A stretch of 21,264 nucleotides of DNA. Source: a virus. The notes beneath the pieces are model-generated. The model was not told the DNA's origin. It ran no database searches and was given only the letters and a program-made list of their open reading frames with translations. Position 1 is the first letter of the stretch; every line of letters begins with the position of its first letter. Below, piece by piece: positions 14,630-21,264 of the stretch. The DNA lies in the IMG/VR virus record IMGVR_UViG_3300044858_000678, positions 1 through 21,264 of that record. One strand, given 5' to 3'. The position numbers were made by a program, and so were the translations under genes.

Positions 14630-17545
14630 TCAGCCTCCGATAGCGACCTCGAGGGTGAGTCCAACAATCGTCAGCGGCAGCGGATCAACCTGCCGCACAT
14701 AGATTTGACCATTTTGCTGCCAGGTCGGCGTCAGCTTCACGCCAACCTCGTCAGTCTTCAGCGATGGCGGCGATCCGTATGGTTCCGTCGTGCGCCACTT
14801 GGCCTCAACCAACTTGTTTTCGCTCGGTCCCACAAACAGACCGCTTGACCTGTAGACGCGCACGAACGCCTCGTTGATGTTCTTGGCTCGGCCCTGACCG
14901 AATGCCTCAATCTGCAACGTCAACGGCAACGTCTGCAAGTCGCTCTCGTATGGCAGGCCCACCGTGATGATTGTGGACGGACGCTGGATCGTGACCGATC
15001 CACCAGTCACCACAACCTGCGGCATGACAGCGCCATCACCCAGCACGCTGACGGTCTTGCCCTCGAGGTGCGATAGGCCGCTGACCGTGTCGCGAGCCCA
15101 AGCCCAGACCGCCGTGGCCACGCCTCGCAGGGCAACCGCCAGCGTCTTGTCCACTCGCGCAGTCGCTACCGTCGTGCTGGTCGTGGACAGGATCGTGAGC
15201 CTGTACTTCGTGCCATCTGATCCAGTAAGCACGATCACGTCACCGACATCGGTCGTGGCCGGGAACTGGAAGATCGCGCTGCTGGCAGTGATCGTCAGCA
15301 CCTCTGCCGGCGTCCAAACCGTGCCGCCCGTAACCGTGACCGTCGTTGCCGTCGTGTTCGTGCCGTTGTACGTCAGGCCGCTATCGACGTGGAAACAGTT
15401 CTCAAGCGTGGACACGGACCGCGTTGCGAACCGCTCGACGTACCGTTTCGTGTTGCCTCCGATTGTGCGCTTCACGATGACGTAGAGCGCATCCTCGGTG
15501 CCCTCGGCAACAGCAGTACAAGACTCAAAGTCACCGTCCGTGTCGTGCCTGTGCCAGGCAGCCACCTGCTGCTCCGGGATATAGGTCAGGCCCAGCATGT
15601 CGCCATTGCTCGAGATGAACCAAAGCAATGGGTGCGGAGCCTTGCTGTAGCACATGTCCGTGATGGACAGTCCATCAAACAGGTGCGTTGCGCGCAGCGA
15701 CAGGTCGCCGGTCACGAATCCGCTGGCCTGCCACGAATAGCCAAGTTCACGCACATGGCCGTCACGGGCAGAGCCATAAACCACCGTGTTATTCACGATG
15801 GACGGCTGGACATTGCTGGCACCAACGTATGACTGCGGCCGCACCGAAATTGTGGTCGGCGTGATGACATCGCTATTGACCGGACTGATCCGCCATTCCG
15901 CCGCGCTCGTCAATGCGAGCAGCTGCGTCAGCGGGACAAGGTGGCGAATCGTGTTTGCCTCTCGAGCGGCGACGCGGAACTTGATTCGATCCGTGTCCTC
16001 TGTCGGGATCGAATACGACATGTCGCTTTCGGTGCCGCTCTTGGTCATCCAGATCGTTTGCGGCGCGTTGTTCGTGCCAGCAAACAGACGCCTCTGCTCG
16101 AAGTAACTGACCGCGCCGGGGTAGTTGTTGACGCTGCTGAAGACGGTGTCATACACAGGCGGCGTGATGCCAGTATCGGGCGCGATGTTGTCGTCGTTGA
16201 TGGACGTTGAAGCCGTCTGGCCGATGAATCCATACAACCCGCCCTGCAACTTGTAGACGTTGTAGCGTGATGCGCCGGCGACAGCAGTCCATGCGATGGT
16301 CACGAATCCTGGAGTCGAATTGCCGAAATCAACAGACACCGTGGCGGAACTGCTCTGCACACTTTCGCTGACGTCGTCATCCGCGACTGCCGTCACCACA
16401 TACGAATAGTCGATGCCTGATCCGAGTCCAGTCAAGGTCGCAGTCACGCCGGTCGGCGCAGTAACAGACGCCGCGAAATTGATCGTGGTCAGGGTCCAGG
16501 TCGTGGCACCAAGCCTGCGCAGCTCACGCGGCGCATAGTTCGGATGCACCAGCGTCAGCACGTCAGCCGACTGCACGTAGTGGATATCGAACAGGTCTGC
16601 CTCGGCATACGGGGTCGGGATCTCATAGATGCCGGCAGGAAGTGGATACCAATACGTCGCATTGGGCGGCGTCTTGTTGATCGCCTTGGCAATGCAGTAA
16701 TAGTTGACGCCTCCGGACGAAACCAGAGATCCAATTGCATACGGCGTCGCGCCAGTGTGGACGCCACTGCCTGCGCTGCTTGTGACGATTGGAATGCCGC
16801 CGGCTGCGGTCGCGATTTCAAACGTGTTCGTCGCCGCGTTGATGACGTAGTACACGGTGTCAGGCAGCATGCCTGTCGGCAACGATCCAGTAGTTGTGAA
16901 TCCGACTTCTGCTCCGTTTGCAAGGCCATGTCCCGACCAGTTGATGACGGTCGGCGTGCTGGCCGTGTGTGTTCCTGACTGCGACCCGGTTGTGTCGATA
17001 GCCGTTCCGCCAGATGTCAGCGACAACCTGAACGTATTCAAGGCGGAGTTCACGACGTAGTACACGACTCCAGGCAGCAATCCAGTTGGCAATGCTCCTG
17101 TCGTTGACAGAATGACGCGATCTCCGTTTGACAGTGTGTGACCAGTCCACGTCACGACTCCGGGACTTGCAATCGTGATGGTGACAGTTGCCTGCTGCGA
17201 TTGAGTAATCGTGACCGTAGTGCCAGGCACATATGCAGATGGGCTGCCGGGCCCGAGCGTCGCACCCTGCGTATGGAATCGGAAGTAGTTCGGACCCATC
17301 TCCAACACCATCGTCTGGGTGGTGCTGAACGTGAACGGAATCAAGCGGGTGCGCTTGGTGCTGTCCTTGACCTCGCGCACGAACGCCGTGCCGGCCCGGT
17401 TCTCTGCCGGACCCTGCGGCGTCGCAATGAAGTTCCGCATCGTGGCAGCGCCGGTCTGGAACTTGATGTCATCCAGCCGGCCCCACATCTCGGGCGACAC
17501 CTCGCCGCCTGCGAAGGATCGGTTGTAAGTGCGGGTCTGCGGCAT
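14630..17545 (-). CDS. Tail nozzle / tail-tube-B-like protein with inserted adhesion-type domains (971 aa)
   Basis: The N-terminus (NRSFAGGEVSPEMWGRLDDIKFQTGAATMRNF split over residues 8-39) is the typical opening of phage tail nozzle proteins, counterpart of T7 gp12. The core resumes at about 296-350 (YWYPLP, then ADLFDIHYVQSADVLTLVHP) and about 465-700 (FEQRRLFAGT, then TSAAEWRI). Three insertions interrupt it: a tandem beta repeat of period 70 residues (about 130-194 and 200-264, each with W-x-G-H, TTGxLPTGxLP and VYYVxN), a fibronectin-III-like domain (about 361-465), and a beta-rich segment (about 715-860). It should form the nozzle closing the short tail. Start ATG 17545-17543 lies 3 nt after the previous stop, with only a weak ribosome binding site; coupling is likely. 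The insertions make it longer than T7 gp12. Confidence 0.88.
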   Translation of the reverse strand: MPQTRTYNRSFAGGEVSPEMWGRLDDIKFQTGAATMRNFIATPQGPAENRAGTAFVREVKDSTKRTRLIPFTFSTTQTMVLEMGPNYFRFHTQGATLGPGSPSAYVPGTTVTITQSQQATVTITIASPGVVTWTGHTLSNGDRVILSTTGALPTGLLPGVVYYVVNSALNTFRLSLTSGGTAIDTTGSQSGTHTASTPTVINWSGHGLANGAEVGFTTTGSLPTGMLPDTVYYVINAATNTFEIATAAGGIPIVTSSAGSGVHTGATPYAIGSLVSSGGVNYYCIAKAINKTPPNATYWYPLPAGIYEIPTPYAEADLFDIHYVQSADVLTLVHPNYAPRELRRLGATTWTLTTINFAASVTAPTGVTATLTGLGSGIDYSYVVTAVADDDVSESVQSSSATVSVDFGNSTPGFVTIAWTAVAGASRYNVYKLQGGLYGFIGQTASTSINDDNIAPDTGITPPVYDTVFSSVNNYPGAVSYFEQRRLFAGTNNAPQTIWMTKSGTESDMSYSIPTEDTDRIKFRVAAREANTIRHLVPLTQLLALTSAAEWRISPVNSDVITPTTISVRPQSYVGASNVQPSIVNNTVVYGSARDGHVRELGYSWQASGFVTGDLSLRATHLFDGLSITDMCYSKAPHPLLWFISSNGDMLGLTYIPEQQVAAWHRHDTDGDFESCTAVAEGTEDALYVIVKRTIGGNTKRYVERFATRSVSTLENCFHVDSGLTYNGTNTTATTVTVTGGTVWTPAEVLTITASSAIFQFPATTDVGDVIVLTGSDGTKYRLTILSTTSTTVATARVDKTLAVALRGVATAVWAWARDTVSGLSHLEGKTVSVLGDGAVMPQVVVTGGSVTIQRPSTIITVGLPYESDLQTLPLTLQIEAFGQGRAKNINEAFVRVYRSSGLFVGPSENKLVEAKWRTTEPYGSPPSLKTDEVGVKLTPTWQQNGQIYVRQVDPLPLTIVGLTLEVAIGG

Positions 17546-17548
17546 ATG

Positions 17549-18229
17549 TCAGCGCCCGCTCATCCAGGTCGTGATGTGTTCCGGCTTGATGTTGCGCTGG
17601 TTCGCGTCAGACATGCGAGCCTGCTGCATGTAGCCCATCATCATCTGGGTGCAACGCTTCGCTTCAGCTGCGCCCTGGTCGCCCTTGATGACTGGACCAG
17701 CCAGCATCGATGCAAGATGCCACGAAAGCGCCATCACGAACAGCGGATCGAACTTGGTCGGATCGGTCACAAGCGCCTGATAGCGCAGGATCGCACCTTC
17801 CTGATTCGTGTAGATGACCTTGTTGCCGTTGGTGTCAGTCTCAATCGAGTATTCCTGCGGCACGTACACGCCGGCACCAACGAACGGAGTGTTGATCCAG
17901 CCCCAGCCGTAACGGTCGGCCGGGTACGGTCGAATGGTGTAGTCGTTCTCGACCTCGGGAGGGAGAACAGACACCGCAACCATCATGTCGCCTGGGCATG
18001 CGTAGGCGTAACGCCACATCGTGTATGGCATCGTGACGCTGGCAAGTGCCACGCGGCGCGACGCGAAGTTCCAGTTGTGCATTTGCAGCAGGCTGTCTCG
18101 AGCGATCGCATAGAACCGCGCGCAATGCTCCGCCTGTGCAGATCCCTCCGGCGGATCAATGCTGGCGACTGTTGCATCGTCGCCAAGGTGCGCCAGTGCC
18201 AGATTGCAGATTTCGACTTCGGATGCCAT
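17549..18229 (-). CDS. Head-tail adaptor / tail-tube-A-like protein (226 aa)
   Basis: The opening MASEVEICNLALAHLGDD and the following helix pair (AEHCARFYAIARDSLLQMHNW, residues about 33-53) are typical of the T7 gp11 / P22 gp4-type adaptor that joins the portal to the tail nozzle. The middle is beta-rich with Tyr/Pro, and the C-terminus is helical (LSWHLASMLAGPVIKGDQ). It sits directly before the nozzle gene, the expected order. It has the strongest ribosome binding site in the window (AGGAGG, 5 nt before the ATG at 18229-18227), placed just after a long hairpin. Role: connector ring in the short tail. Confidence 0.88.
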   Translation of the reverse strand: MASEVEICNLALAHLGDDATVASIDPPEGSAQAEHCARFYAIARDSLLQMHNWNFASRRVALASVTMPYTMWRYAYACPGDMMVAVSVLPPEVENDYTIRPYPADRYGWGWINTPFVGAGVYVPQEYSIETDTNGNKVIYTNQEGAILRYQALVTDPTKFDPLFVMALSWHLASMLAGPVIKGDQGAAEAKRCTQMMMGYMQQARMSDANQRNIKPEHITTWMSGR

Positions 18230-18240
18230 GCCTGCCTCCT

Positions 18241-18288
18241 AGTGATGGAGGGGAGCCGGGGTTGCCCCGCGACTCCCCTCCTGTCACT
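18241..18288 (-). terminator. Long GC-rich hairpin between capsid block and tail block
   Basis: In the 75-nt gap 18230-18304 the arms AGTGA-GGAGGGGAG-CGGGG and CCCCG-CTCCCCTCC-TCACT pair around a 3-nt loop, giving about 19 base pairs with small internal loops. No U-run follows on either strand, so it is not a standard intrinsic terminator. It could attenuate transcription, protect an mRNA 3' end, be an RNase processing site, or set translation of the tail gene whose AGGAGG lies right after it. In T7 the main late terminator is found at the equivalent place, between the capsid gene and the gp11 gene. Confidence 0.6.
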
Positions 18289-18304
18289 GCGAACTCACAT
18301 CGCC

Positions 18305-18526
18305 TTATCCCTGCTGCTGATCGTGCGAAACCGCCTTGCGTGGCCGGCCAGGTCGCCGCTGAAGCGGAGTTTCCGCAACAGCAAGCGCTTCTTGGACTGG
18401 CCGTGCAAACTGTCCGTCTAGGACGGTCAGATTGCCGTTCGGCGGGCCGTTGTACTCAAAGACTTCACCCTCCTTGCGGAGGCCGTTGTCTACGAAGCAC
18501 ACAGTATTCGCGCGGACCTTTGGCAT
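18305..18526 (-). CDS. Small protein with an AT-hook-like C-terminus (73 aa)
   Basis: A 73-residue protein starting MPKVRANTVCFVDNGLRKEG, with an AAGGAG-type ribosome binding site that overlaps the previous stop region. The first about 40 residues look like a small beta-fold (EVFEYNGPP, NLTVLDG). Residues 57-65 read RRPGRPRKA, close to the AT-hook minor-groove-binding core (GRP flanked by basic residues). It sits between the capsid cement gene and the long hairpin, where BPP-1-type phages also carry a small protein. It may be a minor capsid or DNA-contacting protein; function is unknown. Confidence 0.75.
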   Translation of the reverse strand: MPKVRANTVCFVDNGLRKEGEVFEYNGPPNGNLTVLDGQFARPVQEALAVAETPLQRRPGRPRKAVSHDQQQG

Positions 18527-18543
18527 GGATCAGGCTCCTTGAA

Positions 18544-19002
18544 TCACGTCACCCGGAAACCACTGGCGTAGAACTTGCGTCCGTCCTGCACGTTGTGCAC
18601 GATCTCGGCAAGGATGCTTCCAGTGGTCGGATTGGTGCCGTTCACATCGTAGCGGGCGCCGAGGTAACGCAGGCCGAGGCTTGCGATCTGCGGCGGCAGA
18701 GCGACCACGTACTGCTTGCCGGCGGTCAGGCCAGCGAGCAGGACGTTCGTCTCTGCAAGAACGGTGTGCGACGAGAGGTTGGCATTCGCAGAAATCACCA
18801 CCTCGAGGTCGAGGCTGGTGAGAGTGTTGAATGCCTCAACCACGGTGAACACCATGAACAGATCCGAACCCTCACCGATGTCTCGGGCGGTGCCGAGGTC
18901 AATGGTGTCGGTCGAAACGGCGTCAGCGGTAATCGCCTGACCCGTAATGGCGGAGCCGGGGGTGTTGGACCCGGACACAACGAGAAACTTGTCAGTAATC
19001 AT
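18544..19002 (-). CDS. Capsid cement/decoration protein, Bbp16-like (152 aa)
   Basis: A 152-residue, Gly/Thr/Ala-rich, beta-type protein (MITDKFLVVSGSNTPGSAIT, then ITADAVSTDTIDLGTARDIG). It resembles the Bbp16-type capsid cement proteins of BPP-1-like phages, which stabilise the capsid from outside. Conserved-looking features are the IDLG-x-x-RDIG-x-G segment (about 34-45) and the C-terminal LRYLGARYDVNGTNPTTG stretch (about 110-127). It follows the major capsid gene by 26 nt and has an AAGGAAAA ribosome binding site. Family recognition is from memory; the neighbouring capsid gene supports it. Confidence 0.85.
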   Translation of the reverse strand: MITDKFLVVSGSNTPGSAITGQAITADAVSTDTIDLGTARDIGEGSDLFMVFTVVEAFNTLTSLDLEVVISANANLSSHTVLAETNVLLAGLTAGKQYVVALPPQIASLGLRYLGARYDVNGTNPTTGSILAEIVHNVQDGRKFYASGFRVT

Positions 19003-19028
19003 TGTTGTTTTCCTTTCTGTCGGGTCTA

Positions 19029-20054
19029 TCAGGACACGACGGCTTCGGTGTTGACGATGGCATCCACGCGGCGCAGAGGCACGCCCTGGAACGACAGCCA
19101 GCTGTACGGCATTCCGAACTGCGACAGGCCCTCATTGACCTTCAGGACGTACTGGCTCTTGTCGAGCGCAGCAATCGCGAGGCCGCTGTGGACAGTGCGG
19201 TTCATGTAGAACGCAGCCCGACCCATGCCCATGTTGGGAATGCGGTACAGGGCACGGCTCATCAGCTTGATGATGGCCGTAGCAGCTCCGGGAGCCTGCG
19301 TCGTGGCCTGCGCAATCAGGTCATCGGTGTCGATGTTGCAAATGCGGACCACGTAGCGCCAGTCCTTGACCACAAGACCGTTCTTCCACTGGTAGCGGGT
19401 GGCATACGCCTGGAGACGGGTGCCATCGCTGTTGTAGACGGTCTGCTCGCCAAGATCCTCGTGGATCAGGCCAGCCGCGCTGCCCTTGGGGAACGGGCAG
19501 TACACGGTGTTGTCACCCCACACGACGAGGTAAATCGACGTGTTGCTGGTGGCATCGCTGCCGCCGGCGGTGATTACGTTCTGCGTATTGTTTGATCCGG
19601 ACAACGACGAGTAACGCGGCGCCAGGCCGAGAAACTGCTTCGGATCGGTGGAGGGGTTGCCATAGAACATCGTGGTCGCCTGGGTCTGGTTCATGGCCTC
19701 AAGGAAGGCCACGTCCTCGGACAGGCGGAACTGCGCGGTGTTGCCGTTCAGCATCGCAAGATCCTTGTCCACCTCGCTGCGAGCCTCGAGGATTCCGCAA
19801 GCCTCGTCCACCTGCGCGGTCGTGCTCTTGCTGCTCGGGATGCCCTGGTTCAGCGCGCGCCAGTAGACGCCTGGCAGACCAGTGCGGATCACGACGCGCT
19901 CGCCGGTGGGCAGGTTGCCCTCCTTGAAAACGCAGTCCTCGAGGATTTCGTTGCTCTGGGACAGCAGCTCCGCGATGACCGGCACGCGGCCCTCGGGATC
20001 GGTTCGCTTCGCCCAATCGGCGAGCGTCAGGTTAGAAGTGGAGAGAGTTGCCAT
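19029..20054 (-). CDS. Major capsid protein, Bbp17-like HK97-fold candidate (341 aa)
   Basis: A 341-residue protein starting MATLSTSNLTLADWAKRTDP, in the style of BPP-1-type podovirus capsid proteins. Recognisable parts are VIAELLSQSNEILEDCVFKE (about 26-45), GNLPTGERVVIRTGLPGVYWRALNQG, and the late RALYRIPNMGMGRAAFYMNR segment typical of this family. It follows a scaffold-like gene and precedes a cement gene, as expected for a shell protein. The ATG at 20054-20052 has an AAAGGGA ribosome binding site in a 21-nt gap. It should form the icosahedral shell with the HK97 fold; the fold is inferred from family, not seen. Confidence 0.93.
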   Translation of the reverse strand: MATLSTSNLTLADWAKRTDPEGRVPVIAELLSQSNEILEDCVFKEGNLPTGERVVIRTGLPGVYWRALNQGIPSSKSTTAQVDEACGILEARSEVDKDLAMLNGNTAQFRLSEDVAFLEAMNQTQATTMFYGNPSTDPKQFLGLAPRYSSLSGSNNTQNVITAGGSDATSNTSIYLVVWGDNTVYCPFPKGSAAGLIHEDLGEQTVYNSDGTRLQAYATRYQWKNGLVVKDWRYVVRICNIDTDDLIAQATTQAPGAATAIIKLMSRALYRIPNMGMGRAAFYMNRTVHSGLAIAALDKSQYVLKVNEGLSQFGMPYSWLSFQGVPLRRVDAIVNTEAVVS

Positions 20055-20075
20055 TGTGATTTCCCTTTCGTGGGA

Positions 20076-20750
20076 TTAGGTGTTACTTGGGTACAGAGCA
20101 TCGGCGAAGTCACCAAACGTCTTCGGGCCGTTCTTGGCCTGTCCGACACTTCCGGTGACAATCCGATCCTCACTGATTGCCTTGCCTGCGCGGTACATGA
20201 ACCGGATTACTTCCGGGTGATCGCCCAGGCCAGACGTGTTGAGCAGCGTGCGAAGTTCGGACGTGCCGAACGTGTCAAGAGCCTTCTTGGCAGTGGACAG
20301 GTTCTCGGCCAGCTTGTCGCCGCCGAACTCCTGGTCAGACTTGGCTGACGCAACCCACTCGCCACGAATGGCCTTGACCTGCGATTCTTGACGCTGGGCC
20401 AGCGTTGGGCCCATACGGTCGAGAATCTTCTGCGCGGCATCCTGCGTCAGGTTCAATTCGCGTGCAACCTCGGAGAAGTTCTTCACCACCTCCGAGTCGA
20501 ACTCGCGGCCTTCTGGCGCCTTGAATTCGTACTTTTCAGGAGCCTTCGGCGTTTCGGCCTTGGTCTCCGTCACGTTGTCCGCAGCCTTGCTCTCCGTGGC
20601 CGGCTCGGCGGCTGAAGAGTCCTTCGGCGCAGTTGCCTTCTGCCCATCACCATAAAGCGCCTCTGCCGTCGCAGAAGCGCCGCTAGGTGCCGAAGATGCC
20701 TGGGAGCCGTTAGTTGGAGTTGCGGCTTCCATCATCGTTGGTTCGTTCAT
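20076..20750 (-). CDS. Scaffold-like capsid assembly protein (224 aa)
   Basis: The first about 85 residues are Ala/Ser/Glu/Lys-rich and low-complexity (several AAEPATESKA-type stretches), likely disordered. Residues about 85-224 are charged and helical, with LNLTQDAAQKILDRMGP and a C-terminal TFGDFADALYPSNT. Placement directly before the major capsid gene and this composition fit a scaffolding protein that templates the shell and then leaves. The gene overlaps the preceding Bbp19-like gene by 41 nt in another frame; its ATG at 20750-20748 has AAGGAG 10 nt upstream, which supports this start. The N-terminus could be trimmed during maturation, but nothing in the sequence shows it. Confidence 0.85.
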   Translation of the reverse strand: MNEPTMMEAATPTNGSQASSAPSGASATAEALYGDGQKATAPKDSSAAEPATESKAADNVTETKAETPKAPEKYEFKAPEGREFDSEVVKNFSEVARELNLTQDAAQKILDRMGPTLAQRQESQVKAIRGEWVASAKSDQEFGGDKLAENLSTAKKALDTFGTSELRTLLNTSGLGDHPEVIRFMYRAGKAISEDRIVTGSVGQAKNGPKTFGDFADALYPSNT

Positions 20751-21057
20751 CTGCTGTCTGCTCCTTCATCATGGTTGGATACAGTTCCGGGCATTGCGTG
20801 TGGATCATGCCCAGAATGCGAAGCCCGTAGTTCCTGTGACCTTCGGCGAATGACATTGCCATCGCGTTGGTGTTGAACGACGAACGGAACACTCCTGCCT
20901 GATCCAGAAGCCGCCAAATGACGCGGCGGCCCCGCTTGTTGCCCATGAGCCATTTGAGATCCGCCTCTTCATTCTCCCGAGCCAGCCGTTCACGCAGTTC
21001 GCGTTCTGCCTTGCTGCGATCCTGGCTGCGCAGGTCAAGCGGGTCGTAGTTGCTCAC
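20710..21057 (-). CDS. Bbp19-like small phage protein (115 aa)
   Basis: A 115-residue protein that resembles the Bbp19-type domain of BPP-1-like phages, encoded just before the scaffold. The N-terminus MSNYDPLDLRSQDRSK is followed by a charged helix (AERELRERLARENEEADLKW) and the conserved-looking core KRGRRVIWRLLDQAGVFRSS (about 42-61) and FAEGHRNYGLRIL (about 70-82). The start is a GTG at 21057-21055, with no clear Shine-Dalgarno; no ATG precedes it in frame before the neighbour's end. Its exact role is unknown: it may be a minor head or assembly protein. The C-terminal 14 codons overlap the scaffold gene start. Confidence 0.85.
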   Translation of the reverse strand: MSNYDPLDLRSQDRSKAERELRERLARENEEADLKWLMGNKRGRRVIWRLLDQAGVFRSSFNTNAMAMSFAEGHRNYGLRILGMIHTQCPELYPTMMKEQTADERTNDDGSRNSN

Positions 21058-21079
21058 GTCGGGAATTTATGAAATGCCA

Positions 21080-21100
21080 GATTTTGTACGGGCACCGTCA
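21080..21100 (-). promoter_or_regulatory. Candidate phage regulatory motif, copy A (before the head block)
   Basis: The minus strand reads TGACGGTGCCCGTAC from the stop of the preceding gene, followed after three bases by ATC. Copy B at 3487-3467 shares 14 of the first 15 bases and the ATC. The 40-nt gap 21058-21097 downstream is AT-rich and has no recognisable sigma-70 boxes. The motif lies about 29 nt upstream of the GTG start of the Bbp19-like gene. It may be a late promoter of a phage-type RNA polymerase; this is inference from placement. Confidence 0.4.
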
Positions 21101-21264
21101 CGTGCTGGTGATCTTGAGATTCCATGCTTCAAGCGTGATGAACTCGTTGGCGGTTGCAATCTGCCCGGTGATGGCGAACGTCTGCGCGATGCCGAATCCG
21201 CCAGTCGGGGTCATGGTGACGTTTGCGCCAGTTGACGCACCGTGTCCGGGTGCCGCAAGAGCGT
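21098..21264 (-). CDS. 3' end of an unrecognised beta-rich phage protein, partial
   Basis: An in-frame minus-strand tail of 54 codons enters from the right edge and stops at TGA 21100-21098. It reads ALAAPGHGASTGANVTMTPT, continuing to AWNLKITST, Gly/Thr/Ala-rich with alternating hydrophobic residues, as in a beta-sandwich or decoration-type structural protein. The start lies outside the window. Its place directly before the head block suggests a virion or assembly protein, but I do not recognise a family. Confidence 0.6.
   Translation of the reverse strand, partial: ALAAPGHGASTGANVTMTPTGGFGIAQTFAITGQIATANEFITLEAWNLKITST

Noticed and set aside
14629-14667. Upstream ATG giving a 265-residue form of the small internal protein
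   Set aside because: The downstream ATG at 14628 has GGAGG at proper spacing and couples to the stop of the nozzle gene; the extra 13 residues lie inside the nozzle gene and have no ribosome binding site that I can see.
18241-18288. Standard intrinsic (U-tract) terminator
   Set aside because: The stem is strong, but no run of T follows on either strand, so it is reported as a hairpin of uncertain mechanism and not as a proven terminator.
17138-19209. Plus-strand open frames of 427 and 387 codons
   Set aside because: They overlap each other and lie antisense to well-supported adaptor, cement, capsid and nozzle genes; low-complexity, basic composition.
1-21264. tRNA genes, CRISPR arrays, insertion sequences, attachment sites
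   Set aside because: Coding sequence fills nearly all of the window and the gaps are at most about 75 nt; nothing with the form of these elements was seen by reading.

Overview
The window is a structural (virion morphogenesis) segment of a tailed, short-tailed (podovirus-type) bacteriophage genome or prophage. Every gene I can support lies on the minus strand, so transcription runs from the right edge to the left edge. Genes are tightly packed, with overlaps, short gaps and several clear Shine-Dalgarno sites. The DNA is GC-rich overall, and its open reading frames read as a phage head, tail, ejection and spike set. The gene order and the head proteins recall Bordetella phage BPP-1 (Bbp19, Bbp17 and Bbp16-type proteins), recognised from memory and not by a search. 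The layout also parallels the late region of T7 (scaffold, capsid, tail tube A, tail tube B, three internal/ejection proteins, tail fibre). The host cannot be named from the window; a Gram-negative bacterium is the natural guess for this virion type.

In transcription order: the 3' end of an unrecognised beta-rich gene (21264-21098); a Bbp19-like small protein (21057-20710); an acidic scaffold-like protein (20750-20076); the major capsid protein (20054-19029); a Bbp16-like capsid cement protein (19002-18544); a 73-residue protein with an AT-hook-like tail (18526-18305); a strong hairpin in the largest untranslated gap (18288-18241); a head-tail adaptor/tail-tube-A-like protein (18229-17549); a tail nozzle/tube-B-like protein with inserted adhesion-type repeats (17545-14630); a small internal protein (14628-13870); a large helical internal protein (13866-12109); a 2875-residue giant polyvalent protein (12112-3485); a T7-anchored beta-helix tailspike (3423-1207); a small 87-residue protein (1199-936); and a second spike, cut off by the left edge (927-1). 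Terminase, portal, replication, lysis and integration genes are not in the window.

The most interesting part is the 2875-residue protein. It looks like a virion-delivered multi-effector: membrane-like Gly-rich segments near the N-terminus, two tandem ADP-ribosyltransferase-like modules flanked by repeated linkers, a MAVHNLS-type polyvalent module, a zincin metallopeptidase motif (HELIH), a long coiled-coil region, and a conserved C-terminal phage domain. GC content alternates inside this one reading frame: linkers and scaffold parts are about 72% GC, while the effector modules are about 40-50%. This suggests cassette exchange of cargo through conserved linkers. Two further signals stand out outside genes: a near-identical motif (core GGTGCCCGTAC) sitting on the stop codon just before both the head block and the tailspike gene, and a long hairpin between the capsid block and the tail block. 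Together they occupy the places where T7 has its late promoters and its main terminator.
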